From the NCBI GenBank assembly GCA_965613025.1, contig CBFDUE010000057.1, forward strand, positions 1 through 15,237: a DNA stretch of 15,237 nucleotides. The letters are read 5' to 3'. Numbering within the stretch: the first letter of the stretch is position 1; each line of letters opens with the position of its first letter. The DNA is from CAYTXJ01 sp965613025. Its GTDB lineage: Bacteria > Desulfobacterota > DSM-4660 > Desulfatiglandales > JALVMZ01. Both the position numbers and the translations under genes were made by a program. This document shows positions 14,203-15,237 of the stretch, one piece after another. The notes below the pieces were generated by a model. That model searched no databases and was not told where the DNA came from. It was given only the letters and a program-made list of their open reading frames with translations.

Positions 14203-14844
14203 TCAAGGCATTCTCTCATAAATTACTTTATCAAGTAAGACTCTATATTTCTCTTTTGCTATTTCCCAGGGAAGGTGAGACCCATTAATCAGATCATCCA
14301 ATAATCCTGGGTTCTTTAAAATTTTTTTAGCTCTTTTAGGGCTAACAGATTGGGCTAATATATTGCCCCAATCCTCTGGGTTTATTTTTGATGAAGGTCT
14401 TTTGTCAGGTATGAGCTTATCATTCCCAAAGGCACATAAACAGCCAAAAAGATCTGCTGCTAATTCCATTGAACGCCTTGCTCCTGGCCAAGTGTCATAG
14501 AGAGCTTTAAGAGGATCATCCAAATGCCCTAAAAAACAATGGCTGAATTCATGGGCCAGACAAAAGACCTGATTCAACTCTGGTAAGTCTTTATTAATCA
14601 CGATTAAATATATATCAGATTTAACCTTAAAGCTTCTTGGATGTTCATTGTGCATCTCAAAAAGGACAATTGATTCAAAATATGAGATCCAGGTCTTTAA
14701 CTCATTATAGGTTAATGGTCTTTCAAGAAATGCTTTTGGTTTCTTAGGTAGGGCCTGAACCACCTCCCAAAACCTTCGCAAAGAAAAGTGAAACCTGCTA
14801 TAGGCTTTTAATGCCTTTTGGTATGCCTCACCCTCAAACACCAT
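14203..14844 (-). CDS. ImmA/IrrE-family zinc metallopeptidase
   Basis: This 213-residue protein has the zinc-peptidase signature HEFSH (98-102), giving H98, E99 and H102, in the ImmA-like context VFCLAHEFSHCFLGH. A third metal ligand, Glu127, lies in MELAADLFG, matching the E-x-x-A-(D/N)-x-F-(A/G) of the family. ImmA-type enzymes cleave phage/ICE repressors or antitoxins, or regulate stress responses. Here the target is unknown, and the S24-fold protein nearby is a conceivable partner. No signal peptide or membrane segment is seen. Its ATG overlaps the upstream gene's stop by one base (TAATG), and no good ribosome site is present, so translation is probably coupled to the coiled-coil gene. 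Confidence 0.88.
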   Translation of the reverse strand: MVFEGEAYQKALKAYSRFHFSLRRFWEVVQALPKKPKAFLERPLTYNELKTWISYFESIVLFEMHNEHPRSFKVKSDIYLIVINKDLPELNQVFCLAHEFSHCFLGHLDDPLKALYDTWPGARRSMELAADLFGCLCAFGNDKLIPDKRPSSKINPEDWGNILAQSVSPKRAKKILKNPGLLDDLINGSHLPWEIAKEKYRVLLDKVIYERMP

Positions 14845-15237
14845 TAACCCAAATAGACCTCTAAGGGTAGTAATTTCTCTTTAAGGCTTTTAACTTTTCT
14901 CTCTAAGTTTGATATCTCTTTCTCAATCGAATTTTCTGCCTCAATTAAAAAGCCCTGCATCTTATAGAGCTTTTCAAGTTTATCCACCTCATCTAAATTT
15001 ATTTCTTCATCTAAGGCCAATTTTAAGCTTGTCTCCTCAATTAGTTTTTTGACCTTTGACTTAACATGGCTCATCTTCAAATGTTTACCCTTGGCTTTTG
15101 TAAGTTCTTTTTTAGCATTATCATGATTCTTTTTTATCTCTTTCAATTTATCCTCAGATGGATCATCAATTTCCAAGGCCTCAAGAATGAATGATGGCCA
15201 GATCCAATTAAAGGTTTTTACAGGGACTCTTACAACC
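14844..15237 (-). CDS. Coiled-coil protein, 5' end beyond the window
   Basis: The family is not recognised. The leftward frame stays open to base 15237: upstream of a possible TTG at 15176 it reads on in frame with VVRVPVKTFNWIWPSFILEA, so the TTG is not the true start and the protein is at least 130 residues. After that segment it is charged and helical (Lys/Glu-rich, with heptad-like ISNLERKVKSLKEKLLPLE near the end) and is probably a long coiled coil. It is translationally coupled to the ImmA-type peptidase gene by a TAATG overlap. ImmA partners are often HTH regulators, so the missing N-terminus may hold an HTH, but none is visible here. Confidence 0.75.
   Translation of the reverse strand, partial: VVRVPVKTFNWIWPSFILEALEIDDPSEDKLKEIKKNHDNAKKELTKAKGKHLKMSHVKSKVKKLIEETSLKLALDEEINLDEVDKLEKLYKMQGFLIEAENSIEKEISNLERKVKSLKEKLLPLEVYLG

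Noticed and set aside
15174..15176. TTG start that would make the rightmost gene a complete 110-residue protein
   Set aside because: The reading frame continues upstream without a stop to the window edge and the residues there look protein-like, so the gene is partial.
1..15237. CRISPR array, insertion sequence or rRNA
   Set aside because: No regularly spaced repeats, transposase-like frames or rRNA signatures were seen on either strand.

Overview
The window is AT-rich bacterial DNA. Arg codons AGA/AGG and Ile ATA are frequent, and the proteins are rich in Lys and Glu. A sigma-54 activator, a corrinoid/tetrahydrofolate methyltransferase and an acyl-CoA ligase module suggest a strict anaerobe. 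Desulfobacterota or a relative is my best guess, with low confidence and no rRNA to test it. Bases 1-69 are not genomic: they are an Illumina P5/Nextera i5 adapter joined to the contig end. The true sequence starts at about base 70, and the first gene is cut there.

Bases 70-7080 form a coherent catabolic module. A leftward operon encodes a large corrinoid methyltransferase that fuses a UroD-type methyltransferase, a pterin-binding (MeTr) domain and a B12-binding domain in one chain, followed by a PAS/AAA+ sigma-54 activator. A rightward operon encodes an acyl-CoA ligase and an ECHDC3-like crotonase-fold protein. The intergenic region (4435-4696) carries two well-formed, divergent -24/-12 promoters. 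Between them are two tandem dyads (TTTGGT...ACCAAA type) whose centres are 30 bp apart, placed as shared enhancer sites for both promoters. The simplest reading is an inducible regulon in which the linked activator senses a substrate that is activated to a CoA thioester and demethylated to methyl-tetrahydrofolate. A methoxylated aromatic acid is one candidate substrate, but this is inference.

Bases 7080-12880 are housekeeping genes. Spermidine synthase (speE, +) has its own sigma-70-like promoter and converges on, with an 11-bp overlap, a leftward run valS-znuC-znuB (valyl-tRNA synthetase, then the ATPase and permease of a zinc/manganese-type ABC importer with no binding protein in view). A short, very acidic hypothetical protein lies upstream of valS, separated by a terminator-like hairpin.

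From 12884 a tRNA-Arg(CCG) gene marks a change to accessory DNA. To its right are GGGTAAC direct repeats, a bidirectional terminator, an S24/LexA-fold protein with no HTH and with the catalytic Ser replaced by Asn, a small hypothetical gene whose 3' end is duplicated beyond the S24 gene, a GC-rich gene-poor island (about 13840-14200), an ImmA/IrrE-type metallopeptidase, and a coiled-coil protein gene that runs off the right edge. This looks like one end of an integrated element next to a tRNA. No integrase is visible.
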